63,127 nt of DNA from Candidatus Dietzia intestinigallinarum (GTDB lineage: Bacteria; Actinomycetota; Actinomycetes; Mycobacteriales; Mycobacteriaceae), in assembly GCA_019119875.1 (NCBI GenBank), contig DWWG01000023.1, positions 1 through 63,127 on the forward strand, given 5' to 3'. Each line of letters begins with the position of its first letter. Position 1 is the first letter of the stretch. Below the pieces are notes generated by a model, which did no database searches, had not been told where the DNA came from, and was given only the letters and a program-made list of their open reading frames with translations. Shown here piece after piece: positions 1 through 8,877 of the stretch. The translations under genes and the position numbers were made by a program.

Positions 1-75
1 GGTGGCTGGGGGCTCGGTGCCCGGGTGGCCCTGCTGTGGCGCTCGGGAACCGTGCCCGCTTGCCGCGCCGCCGGA

Positions 76-948
76 TCAGCCGCCGGTGAAGCCCTTGACC
101 AGCTTGAGCAGCGGGGGAGTGGAGGAGATGAGCTCCTCGGCCTCCTCGGCCAACATCTCGTCGGTGACCGGGACGGTGTCCTTGATCTTCGCCTCGTGGT
201 CGGCGAAGGCCGCGTAGTCGTCGTCACCGGCGAGCGTGGCCAACAGGTACCCCGCCAGGAGCGGGCGGACGGTGCGCTGCGTCCGGCGATCCGGATCGGC
301 CAGCCCGATCTGGCCCACCAGCGAGTTGCGCTCCACCAGGCCGGTTTCGATGGCCTTGTCCAGGCGGCGGTGCACCAGCTCGCCGCGCCAGGCCAGATGC
401 AGCTCGCGCGCGTCCTCGCCGTGCACCCCGCCCGCGGCCGACAGCAGCAGCGCCGGGGCGTCGACGAGCATCGCCCGCTCGGCGGCCGAGGGGACGGTCT
501 CGGTGGGGAAGACCATCGCCACCGCGTCGATGTCCGTGCGCTGGGAGGCCAGCAGTGCGGCCACGCCACCTCCGAGGCCGTGCCCCGCCAGACCGATTCG
601 ACGCGGATCGGCGCGCACCGTGCCGCGGCCCAGCCGGGCCTGCAGGACGTCCTCGATCGACGCCGACAGGTGATCGGCGAAATGCTGGTGGTTCGGCCGG
701 CCGCCGCGGTCTGTGGCCGGGGCCACCACCACGAAACCCCACGACGCGAGGTGTTTGAGGGTGTCTGTGTAGTACTGCGGTCCCTTGGTCCAGTCGTGGG
801 CCCAGCCCACCACCGGGGCGGGGGACGGGGCGTCACGCGGGACGAACACCGAGCCCGGTGTCCCCGTGAACCCGAGATCGCCGGTATCCACCCCGTACGG
901 GCCGCGCCGGCCCAGCTTCGCGTGCAATTCCTTGGTCTTGATCGCCAC
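76..948 (-). CDS. Alpha/beta hydrolase, chlorophyllase/dienelactone-hydrolase-like, nucleophile missing
   Basis: A 290-residue protein of the alpha/beta hydrolase fold, close in layout to chlorophyllase or dienelactone hydrolase-like proteins. The strand-5 segment GFVVVAPATD (about 71-80) is followed by the nucleophile elbow at 122-127, which reads GHGLGG instead of the usual GHSxGG, so the Ser expected at 124 is Gly. The protein may therefore be catalytically inactive or use another residue. I chose the GTG at 948 because GGAGGGG lies about 11 bases upstream and because longer versions run into glmS, which is divergent. No signal peptide is visible. Substrate is unknown. Confidence 0.75.
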   Translation of the reverse strand: MAIKTKELHAKLGRRGPYGVDTGDLGFTGTPGSVFVPRDAPSPAPVVGWAHDWTKGPQYYTDTLKHLASWGFVVVAPATDRGGRPNHQHFADHLSASIEDVLQARLGRGTVRADPRRIGLAGHGLGGGVAALLASQRTDIDAVAMVFPTETVPSAAERAMLVDAPALLLSAAGGVHGEDARELHLAWRGELVHRRLDKAIETGLVERNSLVGQIGLADPDRRTQRTVRPLLAGYLLATLAGDDDYAAFADHEAKIKDTVPVTDEMLAEEAEELISSTPPLLKLVKGFTGG

Positions 949-1008
949 GAGGGCAACAGTATCCCCTCCGGCAGGGTTGTTGGTGGCGGGCCGCGACTCC
1001 TGCCTGGC

Positions 1009-1014
1009 TACACT
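1009..1014 (+). promoter_or_regulatory. -10 box of leaderless glmS promoter
   Basis: TACACT fits the actinobacterial TANNNT -10 pattern and ends 8 bases before the glmS ATG, so transcription would start at or next to the A of ATG. No Shine-Dalgarno sequence is seen in the gap. No convincing -35 element is visible. Confidence 0.55.
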
Positions 1015-1022
1015 TGACGCCC

Positions 1023-2882
1023 ATGTGCGGAATCGTCGGTTATGTGGGCCAGCAGGCTGCTCTTCCAGTCGTCGTCGAGGCCCTGCGGAGGATGGAATAC
1101 CGCGGTTACGACTCCTCGGGAGTCGCCATCCTCGACGGTTCCGGCGGGGCCCGGGTCGAGAAGCGGGCGGGCAAGCTCTCCAACCTCGAGGAGGCACTCG
1201 CCGCCGACGGTGGAGAGGCCGGGTTCCCGGGCACCACCGGTATCGGCCACACCCGCTGGGCCACCCACGGCCGCCCCACTGACCGCAACGCGCACCCGCA
1301 CGTGGCGGGCGACGTGGCGATCGTGCACAACGGCATCATCGAGAACTTCATGCCACTGCGCGCCGAGCTCGAGGCCGCCGGCGTCGACCTGGAGTCGGAC
1401 ACCGACTCGGAGGTGGCCGCGCACCTGCTCGCGCAGGCCATGGCCACCGGTGAGACGGCCGGCGACTTCGTGGCCTCCTGCCGCGCCGTGCTCGCGCGCC
1501 TCGAGGGGGCCTTCACCCTGGTGTTCAGCCACGCCGCCCACCCCGGAGTGCTGGTGGCCGCCCGCCGCTCCACCCCGCTCGTGCTGGGCGTGGGCTCCGG
1601 CGAGATGTTCCTGGGCTCGGATGTGGCCGCGTTCATCGAGCACACCCGCAGCGCGGTGGAGCTCGGCCAGGACAGCGTGGTGGTGATGCGCGCCGACGGC
1701 TACGAGATCACCGACTTCTCGGGCGAGCCCGTCGACGCCCGCCCGTTCCACATCGACTGGGATCTGGCCGCCGCCGAGAAGGGCGGCTACGACTTCTTCA
1801 TGCTCAAGGAGATCGCCGAGCAGCCGCAGGCCGTCGCCGACACCCTCCTGGGCAAGTTCCAGGACGGGCGGATCGTGCTGGACGAGCAGCGGATCTCCGA
1901 CCAGGAGCTGCGCGACGTCGACAAGGTGTTCATCATCGCCTGCGGCAGCGCGTACCACTCCGGCCTGGTGGCCAAGTACGCCATCGAGCACTGGACCCGC
2001 CTGCCGTGCGAGGTGGAGATCGCCTCGGAGTTCCGCTATCGGGACCCGGTCCTGGACCGTTCGACGCTCGTCGTGGCGATCTCGCAGTCCGGCGAGACGG
2101 CGGACACCCTCGAGGCCGTGCGCCACGCCAAGACGCAGAAGGCGCGGGTGCTGGCGGTGTGCAACACCAACGGCTCGCAGATCCCGCGCGAGGCCGACGC
2201 GGTGCTGTACACGCACGCCGGCCCCGAGATCGGCGTGGCCTCCACCAAGGCCTACCTCGCGCAGATCACCGCGAATTACCTCGTCGGTCTCGCGCTGGCC
2301 CAGGCCCGCGGCACCAAGTACCCCGACGAGGTGGCCGCCGAGTTCCGTCAGCTCGAGCGCATGCCCGAGGACATCCAGCGCGTGGTGGACTCGCTCGAGC
2401 CGGTCCGGGAGATCGCCCGTGAGCTCGCCGACTCCAAGTCGGTGCTGTTCCTGGGGCGGCACGTCGGCTACCCGACGGCGCTGGAGGGGGCGCTCAAGCT
2501 CAAGGAGCTCGCCTACATGCACGCCGAGGGTTTCCCGGCCGGGGAGCTCAAGCACGGCCCGATCGCGCTGATCGAGGAGGGGCTGCCGGTCTTCGTGGTG
2601 ATGCCGCCGGTCGAGGGCCGGGGGGTGCTGCACTCGAAGCTGGTGAGCAACATCCAGGAGATCCAGGCGCGTGGCGCCCGCACCATCGTGATCGCCGAGG
2701 AGGGCGACGAGGTGGTCAGGCCGCTGTCGGACTACTTCATCCCGATCCCGGCCTCCACCACTTTGCTGCAGCCGCTGCTGGCGACCATCCCGTACCAGGC
2801 GTTCGCCGCCGAGGTCGCGGCCGCGCGGGGCTACGACGTGGACAAGCCGCGCAACCTGGCCAAGTCGGTCACGGTGGAGTAA
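1023..2882 (+). CDS. glmS: Glutamine-fructose-6-phosphate aminotransferase (isomerizing)
   Basis: Makes glucosamine-6-phosphate from fructose-6-phosphate and glutamine in the cytoplasm, the first step towards UDP-GlcNAc for peptidoglycan. 619 residues, normal length. The protein begins MCGIVGYVG, so Cys2 becomes the N-terminal nucleophile of the glutaminase domain after Met removal; this fixes the start at 1023. Two SIS domains follow, with ACGSAYHSG near 306 and SQSGETADT near 355, and the C-terminus PRNLAKSVTVE is typical of the family. A TACACT box 8 bases upstream suggests a leaderless message. nnr and alr follow on the same strand, so this is a cell wall and metabolite repair cluster. 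Confidence 0.97.
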   Translation: MCGIVGYVGQQAALPVVVEALRRMEYRGYDSSGVAILDGSGGARVEKRAGKLSNLEEALAADGGEAGFPGTTGIGHTRWATHGRPTDRNAHPHVAGDVAIVHNGIIENFMPLRAELEAAGVDLESDTDSEVAAHLLAQAMATGETAGDFVASCRAVLARLEGAFTLVFSHAAHPGVLVAARRSTPLVLGVGSGEMFLGSDVAAFIEHTRSAVELGQDSVVVMRADGYEITDFSGEPVDARPFHIDWDLAAAEKGGYDFFMLKEIAEQPQAVADTLLGKFQDGRIVLDEQRISDQELRDVDKVFIIACGSAYHSGLVAKYAIEHWTRLPCEVEIASEFRYRDPVLDRSTLVVAISQSGETADTLEAVRHAKTQKARVLAVCNTNGSQIPREADAVLYTHAGPEIGVASTKAYLAQITANYLVGLALAQARGTKYPDEVAAEFRQLERMPEDIQRVVDSLEPVREIARELADSKSVLFLGRHVGYPTALEGALKLKELAYMHAEGFPAGELKHGPIALIEEGLPVFVVMPPVEGRGVLHSKLVSNIQEIQARGARTIVIAEEGDEVVRPLSDYFIPIPASTTLLQPLLATIPYQAFAAEVAAARGYDVDKPRNLAKSVTVE

Positions 2883-2933
2883 GGAACCGTGGGCGCCGGC
2901 GGTCACCGAGAGCGGCGGGGAGGGACGACGACG

Positions 2934-4445
2934 ATGCGACGTGCGCACCCGGCCGAGGTCATTCGGTCCGCGGAGGCCCCACTCCTCGCGGCCGCCGGGG
3001 ACAGCGGCGACCCGGACGCGGTCATGCGCCGGGCCGCCGCCGGAGTGGCCCACCACACGGCCGCGCTGCTGCGTGAGCGCACGGGCGGGCTGTACGGCCG
3101 GTCGGTGCTGCTGCTGGTCGGCTCAGGTGACAACGGGGGAGACGCCCTGTACGCCGGCGCGATGCTGCGGGCCCGCGGCTGCCGCGTCGACGCCGTCCTG
3201 CTCGACCCGGATCGTGCGCACCCGCGGGGCCTGGCGGCGCTGCGCCGCGCGGGTGGGAGGATCCACCCTGCGGAAGTCCCGGGTTCACACGGTCCGACCC
3301 CGGACGTGGCTGTTGACGGCGTGGTGGGCCTGGGCGGCAGTGGCCCGCTGCGCAGCCCCGCGGACCGGATCGTCGCCGACCTGGCCGGGGCCGGCGTCCC
3401 GTGGGTGGCCGTCGACCTGCCCAGCGGCGTGGATGCAGACACCGGCACCGTCCACGAGGCGCATGTTCCCGCCACGCTGACCGTCACGTTCGGTGTGCTG
3501 CGCCGCGCGCATCTCCTGGCCTCGCCGGTGTGCGGCCGCGTCGAGGTGGCGGACATCGGCCTTCCCGACCTGCCCGACGGCCCGCAGACGGTGCTCCGGC
3601 CCACCCCGGACGAGGTGGGCCGCGCGTGGCCGGTGCCGGGGCCCGACGACGACAAGTACACCCAGGGCGTGGTGGCCATCCGCGCCGGATCCGAGCGCTA
3701 CCCGGGCGCAGGCGTGATGAGCGTGTCCGCGGCGGTGGCGGCCACCTCGGGGATGGTCCGCTACGTCGGCTCGGGGGCGGGCCCGGTGCTGGCCGCACGG
3801 CCGGAGGTGGTGTGCCACCCGACCGTCGCGGAGGCCGGGACCGCCCAGGCCTGGGTGGTGGGGCCGGGCGCCGGCACGGACCGCGGGGCGCTGGAGGACA
3901 TCGACGCCGTCCTGGCCCGGGGCCGTCCCACCCTGCTGGATGCTGACGCCCTGACCTGTGTCGCCGCCCACCCGGTGCTGCTGCGCGGCGCCACCGCGCC
4001 GGTTCTGCTCACCCCGCACGCCGGCGAGTTCGACCGCCTGACCGGCGGGTGGGACCGCGCTGACCGCGCCGGTGCGGTGCGCCGGTTCGTCGCTGGTCTC
4101 CGCGAGCGCGGGATCGAGGCGACGGTGCTGCTCAAGGGCCGGGTGACGGTGGTCGACGACGGCGAGGTCACCTACGCCGTCGACGCCGGCTCCTCGTGGG
4201 CCGCCACGGCCGGTTCCGGGGATGTCCTGTCCGGGATCGCGGGCGCGCTGCTGGCCCATGCCGCGACCGGTCGGGGGTGGTCGGTCGCATGGTCGGCGGC
4301 CGCGGCGGCGACGCTGCACGGTGAGGCCGCGCGGCTGGCGGCGCACCGCCACGACCGGCGTCCCGGGGGCGGCGGGGCACCTATCGGGGCCTCGGATCTG
4401 CTGGCAGCGCTGCCGGTGGCGGTGTCCGCGCTCCGCGGTGCGTGA
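2934..4445 (+). CDS. nnr: Bifunctional NAD(P)HX epimerase / ADP-dependent NAD(P)HX dehydratase
   Basis: Repairs hydrated NADH and NADPH: the N-terminal domain epimerises R- and S-NAD(P)HX and the C-terminal domain dehydrates the S form using ADP. 503 residues, usual size for the fused enzyme. The epimerase signature GSGDNGGDALYAG is near residues 63-75 and VDLPSGVDADTG marks its end. The dehydratase motifs TPHAGEF near 360 and GSGDVLSG near 427 are intact. The ATG at 2934 was chosen because GGGGAGGG lies just upstream; an in-frame GTG at 2889 would add 15 non-conserved residues. It starts about 50 bases after glmS and alr follows after 37 bases, which fits one transcript. Confidence 0.93.
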   Translation: MRRAHPAEVIRSAEAPLLAAAGDSGDPDAVMRRAAAGVAHHTAALLRERTGGLYGRSVLLLVGSGDNGGDALYAGAMLRARGCRVDAVLLDPDRAHPRGLAALRRAGGRIHPAEVPGSHGPTPDVAVDGVVGLGGSGPLRSPADRIVADLAGAGVPWVAVDLPSGVDADTGTVHEAHVPATLTVTFGVLRRAHLLASPVCGRVEVADIGLPDLPDGPQTVLRPTPDEVGRAWPVPGPDDDKYTQGVVAIRAGSERYPGAGVMSVSAAVAATSGMVRYVGSGAGPVLAARPEVVCHPTVAEAGTAQAWVVGPGAGTDRGALEDIDAVLARGRPTLLDADALTCVAAHPVLLRGATAPVLLTPHAGEFDRLTGGWDRADRAGAVRRFVAGLRERGIEATVLLKGRVTVVDDGEVTYAVDAGSSWAATAGSGDVLSGIAGALLAHAATGRGWSVAWSAAAAATLHGEAARLAAHRHDRRPGGGGAPIGASDLLAALPVAVSALRGA

Positions 4446-4482
4446 ATCGCCACCTGCGGCGCTCTTTGGCAGAATTGACGAA

Positions 4483-5655
4483 ATGTCACCTCTTGTCCCC
4501 CCGGCTCCGTGCCGCGCCGAGATCGATCTGGACGCGGTCGAGCACAATGCCCGTGTCCTGGTCCGCGCTGCCGCCGGTGCCCGGGTCATGGCCGTGGTCA
4601 AGGCCGATGCGTACGGCCACGGTGCCGTGCCCGTCTCGCTCGCCGCGCTGCGCGGGGGCGCCACCGCGCTGGGCGTCACCACCATCGAGGAGGCGCTTCA
4701 GCTGCGTGCGGCGGGGATCGACGCGGAGATCCTGGCCTGGCTGTTCCTGACCTCCGACGATGTCAGGGCGGCGGTGGAGGCCGACGTGGATCTGGCGATC
4801 CCGAGTGCCGCCCATCTGGACACCGTGCTGGAGGCCGCGCGTCGGACCGGCCGTCGGGCGCGCGTCACCCCCAAGATCGACACCGGTCTGGCCCGCTCCG
4901 GCATCCCGCTCAAGGAGTGGCCGGCGGTGCTGGAGCGGCTGGTCGCCGCCACGGCCGGAGGGCTGGTCGAGGTCACGGGGTTGATGGCGCATTTCGCGCA
5001 CGCCGACGACCCGGGCAATCCGGTGATCGACGAGCAGGTCGCCCGGTTGCACGAGTGTGTGGCCGGGGCCCGCGCGCGCGGTCTGGAGTGTCCGGTCAAT
5101 CACCACGCGAATTCGGCGGCCACGCTCACGCGGCCCGAGGACGGTTTCGAGATGGTCCGCCCCGGCATCGCCCTGTACGGCCTCGACCCGGTGGGCGGTC
5201 CGGGGGCGGACCTGGTCCCGGCGATGACCTTCTCGGCCGATGTGTTGATGGTCAAGGAGCTGGCCGCCGGGCAGGGCGTGAGCTACGGCCACACCTGGCA
5301 TGCGCCGCACGACACGACGGTCGCCCTGATCGCGGCCGGGTACGCCGACGGGGTGTGGCGGCTGCTGTCCGGCCGGCTGGACGTGGAGATCGGTGGCCGC
5401 CGCTACCCGAACGTGGGCCGTGTCTGTATGGATCAGTTCGTCGTGGACCTGGGGCCCGAGCCGGACCGGACCATCCGGGCGGGGGATACGGCCGTGTTGT
5501 TCGGTAAGGGCACCGGCGGTGGCCCCACGGCCGCCGAGTGGGCCGACGAGCTGGGCACGATCCACTACGAGGTCGTCACGGCCGTGCGCGGTCGGGCGGC
5601 CAGGCACCACGTGCTGCGGGGCCGCCACGCCGCCCGGGCGACCGGGGGTATGTGA
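4483..5655 (+). CDS. alr: Alanine racemase
   Basis: Interconverts L- and D-alanine with PLP, supplying D-alanine for peptidoglycan. 390 residues. The PLP lysine is Lys40 in VVKADAYGHG, and the second catalytic residue is the Tyr of SYGHTWHAP near 268; VCMDQFVVDL follows in the C-terminal barrel. The start at ATG 4483 removes an 87-codon upstream extension that overlaps nnr and lacks homology-like features. The hydrolase gene starts one base after the stop, so the two genes are probably co-translated. Confidence 0.95.
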   Translation: MSPLVPPAPCRAEIDLDAVEHNARVLVRAAAGARVMAVVKADAYGHGAVPVSLAALRGGATALGVTTIEEALQLRAAGIDAEILAWLFLTSDDVRAAVEADVDLAIPSAAHLDTVLEAARRTGRRARVTPKIDTGLARSGIPLKEWPAVLERLVAATAGGLVEVTGLMAHFAHADDPGNPVIDEQVARLHECVAGARARGLECPVNHHANSAATLTRPEDGFEMVRPGIALYGLDPVGGPGADLVPAMTFSADVLMVKELAAGQGVSYGHTWHAPHDTTVALIAAGYADGVWRLLSGRLDVEIGGRRYPNVGRVCMDQFVVDLGPEPDRTIRAGDTAVLFGKGTGGGPTAAEWADELGTIHYEVVTAVRGRAARHHVLRGRHAARATGGM

Positions 5656-5656
5656 C

Positions 5657-6910
5657 ATGGCGGGCACCGATCCGCGTGTGGAGCACGACGGCGACGACGA
5701 CGACAAGCCCTCCGGCCGCCGCGGCTGGCCCCGGCTGAGATTTCCCCGGCGCCCGTCCACCTCCTCGACCGAGGCTCCGGTCGAGGTCAGGCCCCCCGAG
5801 GTGCTCGGGGGCGACCCGGAGGAGGTCGAGGCGGTCGCGGAGCAGATCCGCACGCCCGGCGGACTCGCCGCCGGGCTGAGTGCGCTGGGCGCGGCCACGC
5901 TCGGCTCGGTGGGCACGCTCCTGCCGGGCCGGCGGGCCAGGGACCCGTGGGCCGGCGAGGACATGTGGGAGCTGGGGGTGGATCGCGGGTCGATGGTCGC
6001 CGCCAGCGACGGCGTGCCGCTCGCGGTGCGCGAGGCCGGGCCCACGGATGCGCCCATGACCGTGGTGTTCGCGCACGGCTACACGTTGTCCATGGATTCG
6101 TGGCACTTCCAGCGCCGGCACCTGGCGGACCGCTTCGGGTCCGAGATCCGGATGGTGTTCTACGATCAGCGCGGCCACGGGCTCAGCGGGAAGAGCTCGC
6201 GTGAGAACTCGACCATCGACCAGCTGGCCCGGGATCTCGACACGGTCATCTCCGCGACCGCCCCGACCGGGCCGGTGGTGGTGATCGGCCACTCGATGGG
6301 CGGCATGACCGTGTTGGGCCACGCGGTCCGCCATCCCGGGACGGTCCGCGAACGCGTGCTCGGTGTGGGCCTGGTGTCCACGGCGATGGCGGAGTTGTCC
6401 GAGTCCGGGCTGGGCGCGGTGCTGGACAGCAAGGCCGTGGCCCGGGTGGCCGGTATGGCCAGCCGCACTCCGGGTGTGTTCACCAGCGGCAGGCGTGCGT
6501 TCGGGGCGATCATCTCGCCGTTCATCTACGGCGGTTCGTTCGGCGACCCGGCCAGCATGAGTCCGACGGTCGCCCGCTTCGTGGACGAGCTCATCAGCTC
6601 CACCGATGTGCTCACCATCGCCAACTTCTTCGAGACCCTCACCCGGCACGACGAGTCGGCGGCCATGCCCGTCCTGCGGGACGTGCGCACGACCGTCCTG
6701 TGCGGCGACCGCGACCTGCTCACCCCGCTCGACCGGTCGGTGGACATCGTCGAGGAGCTGCCCGACGCCGAGTTCGTGGTGGTCCCCGGCGCCGGACACA
6801 TGGTGATGCTCGAGGAGCCCGCGCACGTGTCCGAGGTGTTGGGCGATCTGATCGCCGATGCGATCGTGGAGTGGCGCGAGCAGTCCCACGGCCGCGCGAG
6901 GGCGTCGTGA
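5657..6910 (+). CDS. Alpha/beta hydrolase between alr and tsaE
   Basis: A 417-residue alpha/beta hydrolase. Residues 1-115 are acidic, charged and probably disordered or membrane-adjacent. The hydrolase domain then shows an oxyanion segment FAHGYTLSMDSW, nucleophile elbow GHSMGG (Ser near 213), acid loop CGDRDLLTP near 350 and catalytic His in GAGHMVM near 379, so the triad is complete. Its position between alr and tsaE is conserved in mycobacteria and relatives, but the substrate is not known. The stop overlaps the tsaE GTG by four bases (GTGA), pointing to translational coupling. Unlike the first hydrolase in this window it should be active. Confidence 0.88.
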   Translation: MAGTDPRVEHDGDDDDKPSGRRGWPRLRFPRRPSTSSTEAPVEVRPPEVLGGDPEEVEAVAEQIRTPGGLAAGLSALGAATLGSVGTLLPGRRARDPWAGEDMWELGVDRGSMVAASDGVPLAVREAGPTDAPMTVVFAHGYTLSMDSWHFQRRHLADRFGSEIRMVFYDQRGHGLSGKSSRENSTIDQLARDLDTVISATAPTGPVVVIGHSMGGMTVLGHAVRHPGTVRERVLGVGLVSTAMAELSESGLGAVLDSKAVARVAGMASRTPGVFTSGRRAFGAIISPFIYGGSFGDPASMSPTVARFVDELISSTDVLTIANFFETLTRHDESAAMPVLRDVRTTVLCGDRDLLTPLDRSVDIVEELPDAEFVVVPGAGHMVMLEEPAHVSEVLGDLIADAIVEWREQSHGRARAS

Positions 6911-7416
6911 CGCTCGAGGTGCCGGGGCGCCGCGAACTGCCCACACCCGAGGACACCCGCCGGCTCGGTGCGGAGGTGGCGGGGCTGGTGTCGGCCGGTG
7001 ACGTGGTGGTGCTCGACGGGCCCCTCGGCGCCGGCAAGACCGCCCTGACCGCCGGGATCGCCGCCGGTCTCGGGGTGCGCGGGCGGGTCACGTCGCCGAC
7101 GTTCGTGATCGCCCGCCGCCACCCGCCCGTCGAGCCCGGCGGCCCGGGGCTGGTGCACGTCGACGCCTATCGCATCCTCGGCGGGGACCCGGAGGGCGAA
7201 CAGCCCACCCGCCGCGATCTGGCCGACGAACTGGAGTCCCTCGACCTGGAGTCCGCGCTGGAGCACGACGTGGTGGTGGTCGAGTGGGGGGCCGGGTTCG
7301 TCGAGTCGCTCGTCGAGGCGCCGCTGGTCGTCCGCATGAGTCGCGGGGAGGACACGGAGGTCCGCGTCGCCAGCTGGCACCGCGCCGGAGAGCCCGAGGC
7401 CCCGGCGGTAATCTGA
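6907..7416 (+). CDS. tsaE: tRNA threonylcarbamoyladenosine biosynthesis ATPase TsaE
   Basis: ATPase of the TsaBDE complex that places t6A at position 37 of ANN-decoding tRNAs. 169 residues. The Walker A motif GPLGAGKTAL lies near 38-47, followed by SPTFVIARR and the HVDAYRI segment characteristic of YjeE/TsaE proteins. The GTG start overlaps the stop of the preceding hydrolase by four bases. tsaB, rimI and tsaD follow with overlaps or near-zero spacing, so the t6A genes form one tight operon. Confidence 0.94.
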   Translation: MTLEVPGRRELPTPEDTRRLGAEVAGLVSAGDVVVLDGPLGAGKTALTAGIAAGLGVRGRVTSPTFVIARRHPPVEPGGPGLVHVDAYRILGGDPEGEQPTRRDLADELESLDLESALEHDVVVVEWGAGFVESLVEAPLVVRMSRGEDTEVRVASWHRAGEPEAPAVI

Positions 7417-7420
7417 GGTG

Positions 7421-8164
7421 ATGCTGGTCCTCGCCCTCGACACCTCGACCCCCGTCGTCACCGCGGGGGTCTGCCGCCTGGAACCCGCTGATGTGGAGCA
7501 CTCCTCAGGCGGGACCGGGGCGCAGGTCACCACCCTGGCGGTGCGCCTGACCGAGGACGCGCGGGCCCACGCCGAGCTGCTCACCCCGCACATCCTCGAG
7601 TGTCTGGACTCGGCCGGGATCACGGCGGCCGAGCTCGATGCGGTGGTGGTGGGCGTCGGGCCGGGCCCCTTCACCGGACTACGCGTGGGGATGGTCACCG
7701 CGGCCGCGTTCGCCGACGCGATCGGCGTCGCCGTGCACGGTGTCTGTTCGCTGGACGGGCTGGCGGCCCGTGCGCGCGCCGCCGGGGTGGGGGGTGACGT
7801 CGTCGTCGTCACCGATGCCCGGCGCCGTGAGGCCTACCACGCCCGATACGACGACGACGGCGTGCGGACCTCGGGCCCGGTCGTGGGGCCCGCCGCCGAC
7901 ATCGCGCTCGACGGCGCACGCCCGCTCGGCGACCCCGCACGGCTGGGGGAGATCCCCGGCGCCGAGGCCGCGACCGCCTCGTCCACGCCGGACGTCGACG
8001 CACTGACCCACCCGGACCCGGCCGGCCTCGTCGCCGTGGCGGCCGCGGACCTGCTCGCCGGCGTCACACCGGCCCCGCTGACACCCCTGTACCTGCGGCG
8101 ACCCGACGCGGTCCCGCCCAGGAGGGTCGAGCCCTCGCACGCACTGCGCGGGGTGCGGCCGTGA
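7421..8164 (+). CDS. tsaB: tRNA threonylcarbamoyladenosine biosynthesis scaffold TsaB
   Basis: Inactive ASKHA paralogue that holds TsaD and TsaE together in t6A synthesis. 247 residues from the ATG at 7421; a GTG at 7418 would add one residue. The family motifs LALDTSTPVVTAG at the N-terminus and GVGPGPFTGLRVG near 70-85 are present. A possible TAATCT -10 box at 7409-7414 would leave only six bases before the ATG, so a second leaderless start inside the operon is possible. The stop overlaps the rimI GTG by four bases. Confidence 0.93.
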   Translation: MLVLALDTSTPVVTAGVCRLEPADVEHSSGGTGAQVTTLAVRLTEDARAHAELLTPHILECLDSAGITAAELDAVVVGVGPGPFTGLRVGMVTAAAFADAIGVAVHGVCSLDGLAARARAAGVGGDVVVVTDARRREAYHARYDDDGVRTSGPVVGPAADIALDGARPLGDPARLGEIPGAEAATASSTPDVDALTHPDPAGLVAVAAADLLAGVTPAPLTPLYLRRPDAVPPRRVEPSHALRGVRP

Positions 8165-8877
8165 GCGCGGCCGGCGGGACGGGCGGCGGCGTGACCGGCG
8201 GCGCGGCGGGCGGTCTGACAGGCGGCGGCGTGACCGGCGGCGCGGCGGGCGCTCCGGTGGGCGGCGCGGCGGGTCCCCGGTACGGCTCCACACCCACGGG
8301 CGTGCAGTACGGGCCGCTGGTCGCCGACGACGCCCTGCGCTGCGCCGAACTGGAGCGGCTGCTGTTCGCCGAGGACGGACCGTGGTCGGCGCCGACGTTG
8401 CTGTCCGAGATCGGATCGCGCCACAACACCTGCTTCGCCGCACGCCTGAACGGCCGGCTGATCGGGTACGCGGTGCTCGCCGCGCTCGGACCCGCCGGTG
8501 ACCGCGAGTTCGAGGTGCACACCATCGGCGTGGACCCGCAGCGGCAGGGGCTCGGGATCGGGCGGACGCTGCTGCGGCAGATGCTCGATGTGGCCGACCG
8601 TGAGCGCGCGCCCGTCGTGCTGGACGTGCGCACCGACAACGTGGCCGCCCGGACGCTGTACGAGGCGCACGGCTTTCAGATCGTGGGGCTGCGGCCGCGC
8701 TACTACCGGCCGAGCAACGCGGATGCGTATCTGATGAGGCGGCCGGCGGGGTCGGCCGGGGCTGCCGCAGCCGACCGGGCGTCGGGGGCTTCGGCGGCCG
8801 ACCGGGCGTCGGGAGCTGCGGCCGCGGACCGGGTGGCGGGTGCACGTGGGCGCCGGAGAGAGGTGGGCGGATCGTGA
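8161..8877 (+). CDS. rimI: Ribosomal protein S18 N-acetyltransferase-like GNAT protein with repeat-rich ends
   Basis: GNAT acetyltransferase of the RimI type; in E. coli RimI acetylates the N-terminus of ribosomal protein S18. 238 residues, against about 150-160 for a typical RimI. The core (about 50-190) has the acetyl-CoA motif [15 protein letters not shown] and the end motif [13 protein letters not shown]. The extra length is low complexity: an N-terminal Gly/Ala/Thr segment with [10 protein letters not shown] twice, and a C-terminal Ala-Ala-Asp-Arg-rich segment in three copies. It overlaps tsaB and tsaD by four bases on each side. The ends may be disordered tails produced by repeat growth. 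Confidence 0.88.
   Translation: MSAAGGTGGGVTGGAAGGLTGGGVTGGAAGAPVGGAAGPRYGSTPTGVQYGPLVADDALRCAELERLLFAEDGPWSAPTLLSEIGSRHNTCFAARLNGRLIGYAVLAALGPAGDREFEVHTIGVDPQRQGLGIGRTLLRQMLDVADRERAPVVLDVRTDNVAARTLYEAHGFQIVGLRPRYYRPSNADAYLMRRPAGSAGAAAADRASGASAADRASGAAAADRVAGARGRRREVGGS
8182..8250. repeat. 30-nt identical direct repeat inside rimI 5' end
   Basis: Two identical 30-base copies (8182-8211 and 8221-8250), 39 bases apart start to start, so the reading frame is kept. They encode the repeated [10 protein letters not shown] segment of the RimI N-terminal tail. Confidence 0.9.
8766..8845. repeat. 30-nt period in-frame repeat at rimI 3' end
   Basis: Two good copies and one degraded copy, starting near 8766, 8796 and 8823, of a unit containing GCCGACCGGGCGTCGGG. 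The period of 30 bases equals ten codons and gives the [12 protein letters not shown] C-terminal tail. Confidence 0.8.
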
